The translations under genes were made by a program, and so were the position numbers. A stretch of 64,000 bases of DNA. It comes from Bacteroidales bacterium (GTDB taxonomy: Bacteria > Bacteroidota > Bacteroidia > Bacteroidales > F082). Positions 8,110 through 16,027 of this stretch are shown piece by piece (the stretch's first letter is position 1; every line of letters starts with the position of its first letter). Where the stretch lies: NCBI GenBank assembly GCA_900769945.1, contig CAAGIO010000028.1, positions 76,476-140,475 of the forward strand. Direction: 5' to 3'. Under the pieces are notes generated by a model, which was not told where the DNA came from, did no database searches, and saw nothing but the letters and a program-made list of their open reading frames with translations.

Positions 8110-8925
8110 ATGACAGTTGAAGATATCATTAAACCAGAAAACTTAGTATATCAGAAATCTAAGTTGTTGACCGAGAAGCCATTCCACTATTGCCCAGGCT
8201 GCGGTCACGGTACAATTCACCGCATCATCGCCGAAGTCATAGAAGAGTTAGGTATCGATGAGCAAACCATCGGCGTTTCTCCTGTAGGATGCTCGGTCAT
8301 GGCTTACGATTATTTTGATGTTGACTTCATCGAGGCAGCCCACGGCCGTGCAACAGCATGCGCAACAGGTATCAAACGTGTATGGCCAAACAAAATAGTC
8401 TTCTCATATCAGGGCGACGGCGACTTGGCAGCTATCGGTACTTGCGAGACAATACATACATGCAACCGTGGCGAGAACATCACCATGATATTCGTAAACA
8501 ACGGTATCTATGGTATGACAGGCGGACAGATGGCCCCAACAACACTCGAAGGCATGAAGACCGCCACAACACCTTATGGTCGTAAGGCAACCCTGCCGGC
8601 AGGCGCTGGTTTCGACGGAATACCGAACAACGGATACCCTCTCCATATTACCGAATTAGTGGCACAACTCCCTGGCACTAAATATGTTACACGTCAGGCT
8701 GTCTATGACCCTGCTCACGTTCGTAGCGCAAAGAAAGCTATCAAGAAGGCCTTCGAAAACCAACTCAACGGAAAGAGCGGCGTGAACTTCGTGGAAATAG
8801 TTTCTAACTGTAACTCTAACTGGAAGATGGACGCCGTCAGCGCAAACAAATGGTTGGTGGAGAACATGCTCCCAGAATATCCTCTCGGAGATATTAAAGT
8901 TGATGGTAAACTCGTTCAGAAATAA
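8110..8925 (+). CDS. 2-oxoacid:ferredoxin oxidoreductase beta subunit (TPP-binding)
   Basis: The 271-residue protein has the thiamine-diphosphate fingerprints of the beta subunit: 'FHYCPGCGHGTIHRIIAEV' near residue 25 and 'SYQGDGDLAAIGTCETIHTCNRGENITMIFVNN', where the GDGD and the N residues bind Mg-TPP. 'GMTGGQMAPTT' is the standard downstream segment. It works with the alpha subunit at a shared active site. Confidence 0.94.
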   Translation: MTVEDIIKPENLVYQKSKLLTEKPFHYCPGCGHGTIHRIIAEVIEELGIDEQTIGVSPVGCSVMAYDYFDVDFIEAAHGRATACATGIKRVWPNKIVFSYQGDGDLAAIGTCETIHTCNRGENITMIFVNNGIYGMTGGQMAPTTLEGMKTATTPYGRKATLPAGAGFDGIPNNGYPLHITELVAQLPGTKYVTRQAVYDPAHVRSAKKAIKKAFENQLNGKSGVNFVEIVSNCNSNWKMDAVSANKWLVENMLPEYPLGDIKVDGKLVQK

Positions 8926-8941
8926 TTAAAACATATTAACA

Positions 8942-9478
8942 ATGACAGAAGAAATTATTATTGCCGGATTCGGCGGACAAGGTGTCTTGTCAATGGGCAA
9001 GATCCTTGCATATAGCGGCATCATGGAAGGCAAAGAGGTTAGCTGGATGCCATCTTACGGCCCTGAAATGCGTGGCGGCACAGCCAACGTGACTGTCATC
9101 GTCAGCGATGAACGCGTTTGCTCCCCTATACTCAACGCTTTCGATACAGCTGTTATCCTCAACCAGCAGTCCCTCGATAAGTTCGAATCAAAAGTGAAAC
9201 CCGGCGGCGTCCTCCTCTATGACCCTAACGGTATCACACACAAACCAACTCGTACAGACATCAAAATATATACCATTGAGGGTGCAAAACTCGCATCAGA
9301 GACAGGTAACACAAAGGTGTTCAATATGATTATCCTCGGCGCTTTCCTGAAACTGAAGCCAATCATCACAATGGATAACGTTGAAGAAGGTCTGAGACAC
9401 TCACTCCCAGAACGTGCTCACAAACTCATCCCTCTGAATATGAAAGCTGTTCAGATAGGAATGGAGAACGTAAAATAA
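8942..9478 (+). CDS. 2-oxoacid:ferredoxin oxidoreductase gamma subunit
   Basis: The 178-residue protein starts with the glycine-rich CoA-binding segment 'IIAGFGGQGVLSMGKILAYSG' and contains 'PSYGPEMRGGTANVTVIVSD', both hallmarks of the gamma subunit. It completes the operon, lies 16 nt after the beta gene and is followed by an intrinsic terminator. Confidence 0.93.
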   Translation: MTEEIIIAGFGGQGVLSMGKILAYSGIMEGKEVSWMPSYGPEMRGGTANVTVIVSDERVCSPILNAFDTAVILNQQSLDKFESKVKPGGVLLYDPNGITHKPTRTDIKIYTIEGAKLASETGNTKVFNMIILGAFLKLKPIITMDNVEEGLRHSLPERAHKLIPLNMKAVQIGMENVK

Positions 9479-9502
9479 TACTTATAATGTTTTTCATGAT
9501 TC

Positions 9503-9532
9503 AAGAGACGCCCCCAAGGCGTCTCTTTTTTC
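9503..9532 (+). terminator. Intrinsic terminator of the oxidoreductase operon
   Basis: A perfect 10-bp GC-rich stem (AAGAGACGCC with GGCGTCTCTT, 5-nt loop) runs into a T tract. Confidence 0.93.
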
Positions 9533-9612
9533 TTCAGTCCTGCTTGCTCGTCAATAATCTTTCAGAATAATAAACAAATCATATTGAATGTTGAAAAATA
9601 ATAGTGCTTTTC

Positions 9613-9644
9613 TTTGAAATATTCAAGTAAAAGATGTATCTTTG
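9613..9644 (+). promoter_or_regulatory. Promoter of the recombinase / hpf genes
   Basis: TTTG (9613-9616), a 20-bp spacer and TATCTTTG (9637-9644) match the consensus. Since transcription would start near 9650, the ATG at 9662, and not the in-frame ATG at 9614, is the start codon of the recombinase. Confidence 0.7.
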
Positions 9645-9661
9645 GAGAAATTTTAACAGCA

Positions 9662-10543
9662 ATGCTCGAACGGTTCATAAGGTATATTGAGACGGAGAGG
9701 CGCTATTCGGTTCACACGGTGTCGTCATATAGGCGTGATGTTGAGCAGTTCAGCACATACCTTATTAATATATATAATGTTGACGATGTGCTAAGGGCAA
9801 CCACAGAGATGGTACGCTCGTATGTAGTGTCGCTGAAAGAAGGAGGAATGGAGAGCAGGAGCATAAACAGAAAACTGTCGTCATTGCGTTCGTTCTACCG
9901 GTTCTGTTTGCGGGAAAAGGAGATAAGTGATAACCCGATGCGAGGCGTAAAGTCGCTGAAGCAGCCGACAGAACTTGCGAAGTTTGTGCCAGAGAAAGAC
10001 ATTGAGAAGATTCAGTTCCCGAAATGCGATGACTTTGCGGTCAGGAGGGACGAGCTTATGTTCGAGATGCTTTACCAGACGGGAATGAGGCAGGCTGAGC
10101 TGCGGGGCTTGAGAGATGACGACGTCTCAGTGGAAAACTGCAGCGTGAAGGTGAGGGGTAAGAGGAACAAGGAGAGGGTCATCCCAATAGGCAGCGACCT
10201 TTTGGAAATGATAGAAAGATATAAAAAGGTGAGGGGAGAACAATTTTCCGGAGAAGAATTCGTTGTACTTGTTGTTGACGACAAGGGTAGGGCGATGAAC
10301 GCGTCGTTTGTGTACCGGAAGGTGCACGAGATGTTGCAGGGTGTTACGAGTCTGAGGCAGAAGAGCCCGCATGTGTTGAGGCATACCTTTGCTACGCATC
10401 TGCTTAACGATGGGGCAGACATCAGGGCGATACAGAAGATACTTGGCCACAGCAGTCTCGGCTCAACTCAGATATACACGCACAACACAATAGAGCGACT
10501 AAAGGAGATATATAATGAAGCGCACCCGCTGGGTGACGAATAG
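9662..10543 (+). CDS. xerC: Tyrosine recombinase of the XerC/XerD type
   Basis: The 293-residue length is that of XerC/XerD. The N-terminal SAM-like core-binding domain ('LERFIRYIETERRYSVHTVSSYRRDVEQF') is followed by the catalytic domain with the expected residues: Arg in 'TGMRQAELRGL', Lys in the 'VRGKRNKERVIPIG' hairpin, 'HVLRHTFATHLL' (H-x-x-R), His in 'LGHSSLGSTQ' and the nucleophile Tyr in 'QIYTHN'. It most likely resolves chromosome dimers at dif together with a second Xer protein. No integron or phage genes lie nearby, so a mobile-element integrase is unlikely. It is followed by hpf after 32 nt. Confidence 0.92.
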   Translation: MLERFIRYIETERRYSVHTVSSYRRDVEQFSTYLINIYNVDDVLRATTEMVRSYVVSLKEGGMESRSINRKLSSLRSFYRFCLREKEISDNPMRGVKSLKQPTELAKFVPEKDIEKIQFPKCDDFAVRRDELMFEMLYQTGMRQAELRGLRDDDVSVENCSVKVRGKRNKERVIPIGSDLLEMIERYKKVRGEQFSGEEFVVLVVDDKGRAMNASFVYRKVHEMLQGVTSLRQKSPHVLRHTFATHLLNDGADIRAIQKILGHSSLGSTQIYTHNTIERLKEIYNEAHPLGDE

Positions 10544-10575
10544 GAAATATTAACAAATAAAAACAGGAGGTAAAA

Positions 10576-10872
10576 ATGAAAGTTACAATTAATGCGGTCC
10601 ATTTTAAGGCTGACAGCAAGCTTGAGGAATTTATCACAAATAAGCTTGAGAAGCTTTGCGGAAAGATTGACGATGCAATAGGGGCGGAGGTGACATTGAA
10701 ATTGGACAACACAGATTCGCCTGAGAATAAGATTGTTGACGTAAGAATAATGCTAAAGGGAAACGATTTGTATTCAAGTAAGGAGTGTAAGACGTTCGAG
10801 GAGGCGTTGGATAAGTCGGTTGATGCGCTCAAGAATCAGGTTGAGAAGCATAAGAACAAGCATGACAAGTGA
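10576..10872 (+). CDS. hpf: Ribosome hibernation-promoting factor, short form (HPF/RaiA family)
   Basis: The 98-residue protein has the S30AE/HPF fold pattern: 'MKVTINAVHFKADSKLEEFITNKLEKL', then beta strands 'AEVTLKLDN' and 'KIVDVRIMLKGNDLYS', and a basic C-terminal helix. There is no C-terminal dimerisation domain, so it is the short form, which would silence 70S ribosomes in slow growth. Unusually for this window it has a strong Shine-Dalgarno (AGGAGGT, 7 nt before the ATG). Confidence 0.92.
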   Translation: MKVTINAVHFKADSKLEEFITNKLEKLCGKIDDAIGAEVTLKLDNTDSPENKIVDVRIMLKGNDLYSSKECKTFEEALDKSVDALKNQVEKHKNKHDK

Positions 10873-10940
10873 TATATAGTGGTGAGATTCAATCATTTGG
10901 GAGAATTTTCAAAAAAAATTAAAAAAAAAGTATAAAAACG

Positions 10941-10970
10941 CTTGTCGGTAAGTAAAAAATATGTATTTTT
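10941..10970 (+). promoter_or_regulatory. Promoter of the tRNA-tuf cluster
   Basis: TTG (10941-10943), a spacer of exactly 19 bp and TATTTTTG (10963-10970) give a near-ideal Bacteroidota promoter about 60 nt before the first tRNA. The upstream sequence is very rich in A, like an UP element. Confidence 0.8.
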
Positions 10971-11031
10971 GCAGACCATTTCAAACGAACGAGATGGTCT
11001 GCAAAAAGCAGTTAGGTTCTTTAACATAGAG

Positions 11032-11103
11032 GCCGGCATAGCTCAGCGGTAGAGCACGTGATTTGTAATCTCGGGGTCGGGGGTCCAAATCCCTCTGCCG
11101 GCT
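11032..11103 (+). tRNA. tRNA-Thr (TGT), copy 1
   Basis: The acceptor stem GCCGGCA/TGCCGGC, D-stem GCTC/GAGC, anticodon loop TTTGTAA (anticodon TGT) and a GGGGGTCCAAATCCCTC T-arm fold as a 72-nt tRNA. The anticodon stem has one T-T mismatch. No CCA is encoded. Confidence 0.95.
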
Positions 11104-11128
11104 CAATGGAAGAAAGTCATGCACGAGC

Positions 11129-11200
11129 GCCGGCATAGCTCAGCGGTAGAGCACGTGATTTGTAATCTCGGGGTCGGGGGTCCAAATCCCTCTGCCGGCT
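11129..11200 (+). tRNA. tRNA-Thr (TGT), copy 2
   Basis: This is an exact 72-nt copy of the preceding tRNA gene, 25 nt downstream, with the same anticodon TGT. No CCA is encoded. Confidence 0.95.
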
Positions 11201-11233
11201 CAAGTTGAAAGAGTGCTGAAAAAATGGCTTTCT

Positions 11234-11315
11234 GGGGGAGTCGCATAGTGGCAATTGCAACAGACTGTAAATCTGTCCTCGGATGAGTTCGGTGGTTCGA
11301 GTCCACCCTCCCCCA
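11234..11315 (+). tRNA. tRNA-Tyr (GTA)
   Basis: Acceptor stem GGGGGAG/CTCCCCC and anticodon loop CTGTAAA (anticodon GTA) are present. A long variable arm (TCCTCGGATGAG region) marks a class II tRNA of 82 nt, as expected for bacterial tRNA-Tyr. Confidence 0.95.
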
Positions 11316-11322
11316 CGACAAT

Positions 11323-11395
11323 GCGGAAGTAGCTCATTTGGCAGAGCGAAAGCCTTCCAAGCTTTAGGTAGCGGGTTCGAGCCCCGTCTTCCGCT
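11323..11395 (+). tRNA. tRNA-Gly (TCC)
   Basis: The acceptor stem GCGGAAG/CTTCCGC, D-arm AGCTCATTTGGCAGAGC, anticodon loop CTTCCAA (anticodon TCC) and T-loop GGTTCGAGCC fold as a 73-nt tRNA. Confidence 0.95.
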
Positions 11396-11406
11396 CAAAC
11401 AAGAAA

Positions 11407-11478
<72 letters not shown>

Positions 11479-11538
11479 CTATATTTGTAGATATATAGGA
11501 TAAAATAGAATATTAACCTTAAGTAAACAACAAATAGT

Positions 11539-12729
11539 ATGGCAAAAGAAAAATTCGAAAGGTCAAAACCACACGTTAACATCGGTACAATCGGCCACGT
11601 TGACCATGGTAAGACAACCTTAACCGCAGCTATCACACTGCACTTAGCAAAGAAGGGTCTTTCAGAAGTCAAGTCATTCGATTCAATTGACTCGGCTCCA
11701 GAAGAGAAAGAAAGAGGTATCACAATCAACACAGCTCACGTTGAATATCAGACAGAGAAACGTCACTATGCACACGTTGACTGCCCTGGTCACGCTGACT
11801 ATGTTAAGAACATGGTAACTGGTGCTGCACAGATGGACGGTGCTATTATCGTTGTTGCTGCAACAGACGGTCCTATGCCACAGACACGTGAACATATCCT
11901 TCTCGCACGTCAGGTTGGTGTGCCAAGATTGGTTGTTTTCTTGAACAAGTGCGACCTTGTTGACGATGAAGAACTTCTCGAACTCGTTGAAATGGAAGTA
12001 CGTGACCTTCTCAGCAAGTATGAGTTTGATGGTGACAACACACCTATCATCCGCGGTTCAGCTCTTGGCGCATTGAACGATGAGCCAGCATGGGCAGCAA
12101 AGATCGATGACCTCATGGACGCTTGCGACACATGGATTCCTGAGCCAGAAAGAGCAGTTGACAAACCTTTCCTTATGCCTATCGAGGACGTGTTCTCAAT
12201 CACAGGCCGTGGTACAGTTGCAACAGGTCGTATCGAGACAGGTGTCATCAAGGTTGGTGACCCGGTTGATATCATCGGTATGGGTGCAGAGAAACTCAAA
12301 TCAACTGTTACAGGTGTTGAGATGTTCCGTAAGATTCTTGACGAAGGTGAGGCTGGTGATAACGCAGGTTTGCTCCTCCGTGGTATTGATAAAGACGAGA
12401 TCCGCCGTGGTATGGTTATCGCAAAACCAGGTTCAGTGAAGCCACACGCTCACTTCAAAGGCGAGGTTTATGTTCTTTCAAAAGAAGAAGGTGGTCGTCA
12501 TACTCCTTTCAGAAACAAATATCGTCCTCAGTTCTACTTCAGAACAACTGACGTTACAGGCGAGATCTCACTTCCAGAAGGAATGGAAATGGTTATGCCA
12601 GGCGATCACGTCACAATCGAAGTACGCTTGATTTCTGAAATCGCTATGGATAAAGGTCTCCGTTTCGCTATCCGTGAAGGCGGTAGAACAGTCGGTTCAG
12701 GTCAGGTTATTGAACTTATTGAAGACTAA
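11539..12729 (+). CDS. tuf: Elongation factor Tu
   Basis: The 396-residue GTPase brings aminoacyl-tRNA to the ribosome. Visible motifs are the P-loop GHVDHGKTTLT near residue 19, the effector region 'ERGITINTAHVEY', DCPGHADYVKNM (G3), NKCDLVDD (G4) and the beta-barrel domains 2 and 3 ending in 'GGRTVGSGQVIELIED'. It lies between the tRNA cluster and tRNA-Trp/secE, the conserved order of this phylum. Confidence 0.99.
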   Translation: MAKEKFERSKPHVNIGTIGHVDHGKTTLTAAITLHLAKKGLSEVKSFDSIDSAPEEKERGITINTAHVEYQTEKRHYAHVDCPGHADYVKNMVTGAAQMDGAIIVVAATDGPMPQTREHILLARQVGVPRLVVFLNKCDLVDDEELLELVEMEVRDLLSKYEFDGDNTPIIRGSALGALNDEPAWAAKIDDLMDACDTWIPEPERAVDKPFLMPIEDVFSITGRGTVATGRIETGVIKVGDPVDIIGMGAEKLKSTVTGVEMFRKILDEGEAGDNAGLLLRGIDKDEIRRGMVIAKPGSVKPHAHFKGEVYVLSKEEGGRHTPFRNKYRPQFYFRTTDVTGEISLPEGMEMVMPGDHVTIEVRLISEIAMDKGLRFAIREGGRTVGSGQVIELIED

Positions 12730-12740
12730 TAATAAAAAAC

Positions 12741-12766
12741 TATGGGTGCCCTTTATAGGGCCCCAT
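12741..12766 (+). other. Stem-loop between tuf and tRNA-Trp
   Basis: TATGGG-t-GCCC and GGGC-c-CCATA pair around a short TTTATA-type loop. No T tract follows, so this is more likely an RNA-processing or mRNA-stabilising hairpin than a strong terminator. Confidence 0.6.
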
Positions 12767-12771
12767 ATCAA

Positions 12772-12844
12772 ACAGGCGTAGCTCAATTGGTAGAGTGGTG
12801 GTCTCCAAAACCATAGGTTGAGGGTTCGAGCCCTTCCGCCTGTG
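12772..12844 (+). tRNA. tRNA-Trp (CCA)
   Basis: The acceptor stem ACAGGCG/CGCCTGT pairs perfectly. The anticodon loop CTCCAAA gives anticodon CCA, and the T-loop GGTTCGAGCC is standard. It sits directly before secE, as in many bacteria. Confidence 0.95.
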
Positions 12845-12868
12845 CTAAAGCAAAATAGTTCAAACAAT

Positions 12869-13060
12869 ATGAAAAAGTTCGTAAACTACATTAAAGAATG
12901 TTACAACGAGTTGATACAGAAAGTAAGCTGGCCAACTTGGAAAGAACTGCAGAGTAGTGCAATCGTCGTATCCATTGCTTCCCTTATAATCGCTTTAGTG
13001 GTTTACTTGATGGATAAGTCTTTTGAAACCTTGCTCGAAGCTTTTTATCGTATCTTCTAA
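12869..13060 (+). CDS. secE: Preprotein translocase subunit SecE
   Basis: The 63-residue protein has the SecE core: an amphipathic N-terminal helix ('FVNYIKECYNELIQKVSWPTWKELQSS' region, with the conserved W-P-T) and one membrane helix ('AIVVSIASLIIALVVYLMD'). It clamps SecY in the inner membrane. An in-frame ATG further upstream lies within tRNA-Trp, so the ATG at 12869 is used. nusG follows. Confidence 0.96.
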   Translation: MKKFVNYIKECYNELIQKVSWPTWKELQSSAIVVSIASLIIALVVYLMDKSFETLLEAFYRIF

Positions 13061-13117
13061 CAAGGAAATGTTTGATCTAAAAAATCATCATTTTTATTTT
13101 TTTAAATCACGGATAAG

Positions 13118-13672
13118 ATGAGTGAGCAGAACGAAAAGAAATGGTATGTGATTCGTGCAATTAGCGGCAAAGAGAAAAAAGTAAAAGAATATCTTGATGC
13201 CGAGATTGCCCGTAATCCTTCTTTAGGGGATTTGATTTCTCAAGTTCTTATTCCTACTGAGAAGGTTTATTCTGTAAAAAACGGTAAGAAGGTGAGTAAG
13301 GAAAGAAACTACTTGCCCGGCTATGTTCTTATAGAGGCTGTTTTGAACGCAGAACTTACCCACCTTATCAAGGATACTCCGAATGTATTAGGATTCCTTG
13401 GTACAAGAGGAGGAGACCCCGACCCGCTCAGGCCTATTGAAGTCAGCCGTATCTTAGGAAAGGTTGACGAGATGGCAGAGAATGGCGAGGGTTCAGACCT
13501 TGAGTTCATCGTCGGGGAGACTGTAACGGTTAACGACGGACCGTTCTCAAGCTTCAGCGGCGTGATAGAGGAGGTTAATGATGAGAAGAAGAAACTGAAA
13601 GTAATGGTTAAAATCTTTGGTCGTAAGACTCCTTTGGAACTCAGTTACTTCCAAGTGAAGAGAGAAATGTAA
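13118..13672 (+). CDS. nusG: Transcription termination/antitermination factor NusG
   Basis: The 184-residue protein has an N-terminal NGN domain ('KKWYVIRAISGKEKKVKEYLD', 'LPGYVLIEA') and a C-terminal KOW domain ('GETVTVNDGPFSSFSGVIEEVNDEKKKLKVMVKIFGR'). It binds RNA polymerase and couples it to the ribosome. The position between secE and rplK is the universal one. Confidence 0.98.
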   Translation: MSEQNEKKWYVIRAISGKEKKVKEYLDAEIARNPSLGDLISQVLIPTEKVYSVKNGKKVSKERNYLPGYVLIEAVLNAELTHLIKDTPNVLGFLGTRGGDPDPLRPIEVSRILGKVDEMAENGEGSDLEFIVGETVTVNDGPFSSFSGVIEEVNDEKKKLKVMVKIFGRKTPLELSYFQVKREM

Positions 13673-13716
13673 AAATGTGATTGTTGTTTTCATTTAACTT
13701 TTTATAGGAAAATCAA

Positions 13717-14160
13717 ATGAAAGAAGTAAGCGGATTAATTAAACTGCAAATCAAAGGAGGAGCCGCGAATCCAGCACCACCAGTAGGACCTGCATTGGGT
13801 TCTAAGGGTGTGAACATCATGGAATTTTGCAAACAGTTCAATGCTCGTACACAGGATCAGGCAGGTAAGGTTTTACCAGTCATTATCACTGTTTATAAAG
13901 ACAAGAGCTTTGACTTCGTTGTAAAAGCATCTCCAGTCGCTGTCTCTGTACTTGAGGCTGCTAAAATCGCAAAGGGTTCAAAAGAGCCTAACCGTTCAAA
14001 GGTTGGTTCTATGACCTGGGATACAGTGCGTGCTATCGCTGAAAACAAGATGAAGGATATGAATTGCTTCACCATTGAGTCAGCAATGAGCATGGTCGCT
14101 GGTACAGCTCGTAGTATGGGTGTTAAGATTACAGGCGAATCACCTTTAAAAAAAGACTAA
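13717..14160 (+). CDS. rplK: 50S ribosomal protein L11
   Basis: The 147-residue protein starts with 'LIKLQIKGGAANPAPPVGPALGSKGVN', the conserved proline-rich L11 N-terminus, and has the rRNA-binding C-terminal domain ending 'GTARSMGVKITG'. It is part of the GTPase-associated centre. Confidence 0.99.
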   Translation: MKEVSGLIKLQIKGGAANPAPPVGPALGSKGVNIMEFCKQFNARTQDQAGKVLPVIITVYKDKSFDFVVKASPVAVSVLEAAKIAKGSKEPNRSKVGSMTWDTVRAIAENKMKDMNCFTIESAMSMVAGTARSMGVKITGESPLKKD

Positions 14161-14195
14161 GTCTTAAGCATTTGTAGAACAAAAAAGAATTAAAA

Positions 14196-14891
14196 ATGGC
14201 AAGAGTATCTAAGAAAAGAAAAGAAGCTTTAGCTAAGTTCGACAAAAGCAAGGCCTACTCCTTGACAGAAGCTGTTGAAATCGTTAAACAAATCACTTAC
14301 ACCAAATTCGATGCCTCTGTTGACCTTAACGTACGTCTGGGTGTTGACCCACGTAAGGCTAACCAGATGGTTCGTGGTAGCGTTACACTTCCTCACGGCA
14401 CAGGTAAGACTGTCCGCGTGTTAGTTCTCTGCTCACCTGATAAGAACCAAGAGGCTCTTGAAGCTGGTGCTGATTTTGTAGGATTTGAGGATTATATCCA
14501 GAAAATCAAAGACGGTTGGACAGATGTCGATGTTATCATCACAATGCCTACACTTATGCCAAAGGTTGGTGCACTCGGTAGGATCCTCGGTCCTCGCGGA
14601 TTGATGCCTAACCCGAAGACTGGCACTGTGACCATGGATATCGCCAAGGCTGTTAGAGAGGTCAAAGCCGGTAAAATCGATTTCAAGGTTGACAAATACG
14701 GTATTGTTGACACACCTATTGCAAAGGTCAGCTTCCCATCTGAGAAGATTTTTGACAATGCGAAGGAAGTCCTTCAGATGATTGTCAAATTGAAACCAGC
14801 TGCAGCTAAAGGTACTTACATCAAGAGTATTTATATCTCAAGTACAATGAGTCCGGGTGTTCAAGTGGACGTTAAATCAATAGCCATCTAA
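14196..14891 (+). CDS. rplA: 50S ribosomal protein L1
   Basis: The 231-residue protein has the L1 signature 'MPTLMPKVGALGRILGPRGLMPNPKTGTVT' at about residues 110-140. L1 forms the mobile L1 stalk and in many bacteria represses its own rplKA mRNA. It lies 35 nt after rplK. Confidence 0.99.
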   Translation: MARVSKKRKEALAKFDKSKAYSLTEAVEIVKQITYTKFDASVDLNVRLGVDPRKANQMVRGSVTLPHGTGKTVRVLVLCSPDKNQEALEAGADFVGFEDYIQKIKDGWTDVDVIITMPTLMPKVGALGRILGPRGLMPNPKTGTVTMDIAKAVREVKAGKIDFKVDKYGIVDTPIAKVSFPSEKIFDNAKEVLQMIVKLKPAAAKGTYIKSIYISSTMSPGVQVDVKSIAI

Positions 14892-14910
14892 ACCTTAAAT
14901 AAGTATTGAC

Positions 14911-15432
14911 ATGAGAAAAGAAGATAAAGAAGTTATTATTAACTCAATAGTCGAGCAGTTGAATGCATGTCCAAATTTCTATCTGACAGATGTTGAGGCT
15001 TTGAACGCTGAAAAGACAAGCCAGCTTAGAAGACAGTGCTTCGGCAGCCAGGTCAAGCTTGTTGTGGTTAAGAACGCCTTGTTGAAGAAGGCTATGGAGA
15101 GAACCGGTAAAGATTACGGTGACCTCGCAAGTGTCTGCAAAGGCACAACAGCAATGATGCTTTCTGAAAACGGCAACGCTCCTGCAAAACTTATCAAGAA
15201 GTTTCGTAAGACAAACGATAAGCCAATCCTGAAAGGTGCTTATATAGAAGAATGCGTTTATATCGGCGACAACATGCTCGACACCTTGTGCAGCATCAAG
15301 TCTAAGAACGAACTCATTGGCGACGTTATCGCATTGCTCCAGTCACCTGCTAAGAACGTTATCAGCGCTCTTCAGTCAGGCGGTAACAAGCTCAGCGGTA
15401 TAGTAAAGACCTTATCCGAAAGACCGGAATAA
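14911..15432 (+). CDS. rplJ: 50S ribosomal protein L10
   Basis: The 173-residue protein has the L10 N-terminal rRNA-binding domain ('VEALNAEKTSQLRRQCF', 'KLVVVKNALLKKAM') and a C-terminal helix ('NVISALQSGGNKLSGIVKTLSER') for L12 dimers. It builds the base of the L7/L12 stalk. Confidence 0.98.
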   Translation: MRKEDKEVIINSIVEQLNACPNFYLTDVEALNAEKTSQLRRQCFGSQVKLVVVKNALLKKAMERTGKDYGDLASVCKGTTAMMLSENGNAPAKLIKKFRKTNDKPILKGAYIEECVYIGDNMLDTLCSIKSKNELIGDVIALLQSPAKNVISALQSGGNKLSGIVKTLSERPE

Positions 15433-15506
15433 TAAAACAGAATGATTAACATTCAAATTTGTAAAGCATAAATATAAATTGTATAACAAATAAAATTTGA
15501 AGAAAA

Positions 15507-15887
15507 ATGGCAGATTTAAAAGCTTTTGCTGAACAATTAGTAAACCTTACAGTGAAAGAGGTTAATGAACTCGCAGCAATATTGAAAGAAGAATATGGTA
15601 TTGAACCAGCAGCAGCAGCAGTTGCAGTAGCAGCTCCAGCAGCAGGTGGCGATGCAGCTCCAGCAGCAGAAGAAAAGACTTCATTTGATGTTATCCTTAA
15701 GAGTGCAGGCGCTCAGAAACTCGCAGTTGTGAAACTCGTTAAAGACTTAGCAAGCCTCGGTCTTAAAGAAGCAAAAGATTTAGTTGATGCTGCTCCTAAA
15801 GCTGTTAAAGAAGGCGTAAGCAAGGAAGAAGCTAATGCACTTAAGACTCAACTTGAGGCAGCCGGTGCAGAAGTTGAAATTAAATAA
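15507..15887 (+). CDS. rplL: 50S ribosomal protein L7/L12
   Basis: The 126-residue protein has an N-terminal dimerisation part, an Ala/Pro-rich hinge ('EPAAAAVAVAAPAAGGDAAP') and the C-terminal factor-binding domain ('EKTSFDVILKSAGAQKLAVVKLVKDLASLGLKEAKDLVDAAPKAVKEG'-type). It recruits translation factors. Confidence 0.98.
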   Translation: MADLKAFAEQLVNLTVKEVNELAAILKEEYGIEPAAAAVAVAAPAAGGDAAPAAEEKTSFDVILKSAGAQKLAVVKLVKDLASLGLKEAKDLVDAAPKAVKEGVSKEEANALKTQLEAAGAEVEIK

Positions 15888-15906
15888 TTTAATTTCCTGG
15901 TACAAC

Positions 15907-15957
15907 AGGCTACAAGACCTCAGCTCCTTTTCATATAGGGGGTTGAGGTTTGTGCCT
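15907..15957 (+). other. Long stem-loop between rplL and rpoB
   Basis: AGGC, ACAA and ACCTCA on the 5' side pair with TGAGGT, TTGT and GCCT on the 3' side, with single-base bulges at 911 and 916. Further C/G pairs extend toward the loop. No T tract follows. Position and form suggest an RNA-processing site or partial attenuator that sets the ratio of L12 to RNA polymerase, as known for rplL-rpoB in other bacteria. Confidence 0.7.
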
Positions 15958-16027
15958 ATATTTCTGTTTTGACATACGTCTTGATTTTTTAATAGCTTTA
16001 ATAAGAAAACATTTAAATCCTAACACT

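Noticed and set aside
9614..9661. Upstream in-frame start for the XerC-like recombinase
   Set aside because: It would lie within the promoter; the ATG at 9662 fits both the promoter and the usual XerC N-terminus.
15950..16027. ATG-started N-terminal extension of rpoB (26 residues)
   Set aside because: It begins within the rplL-rpoB hairpin, has no similarity to RpoB, and the TTG at 16028 gives the normal length.
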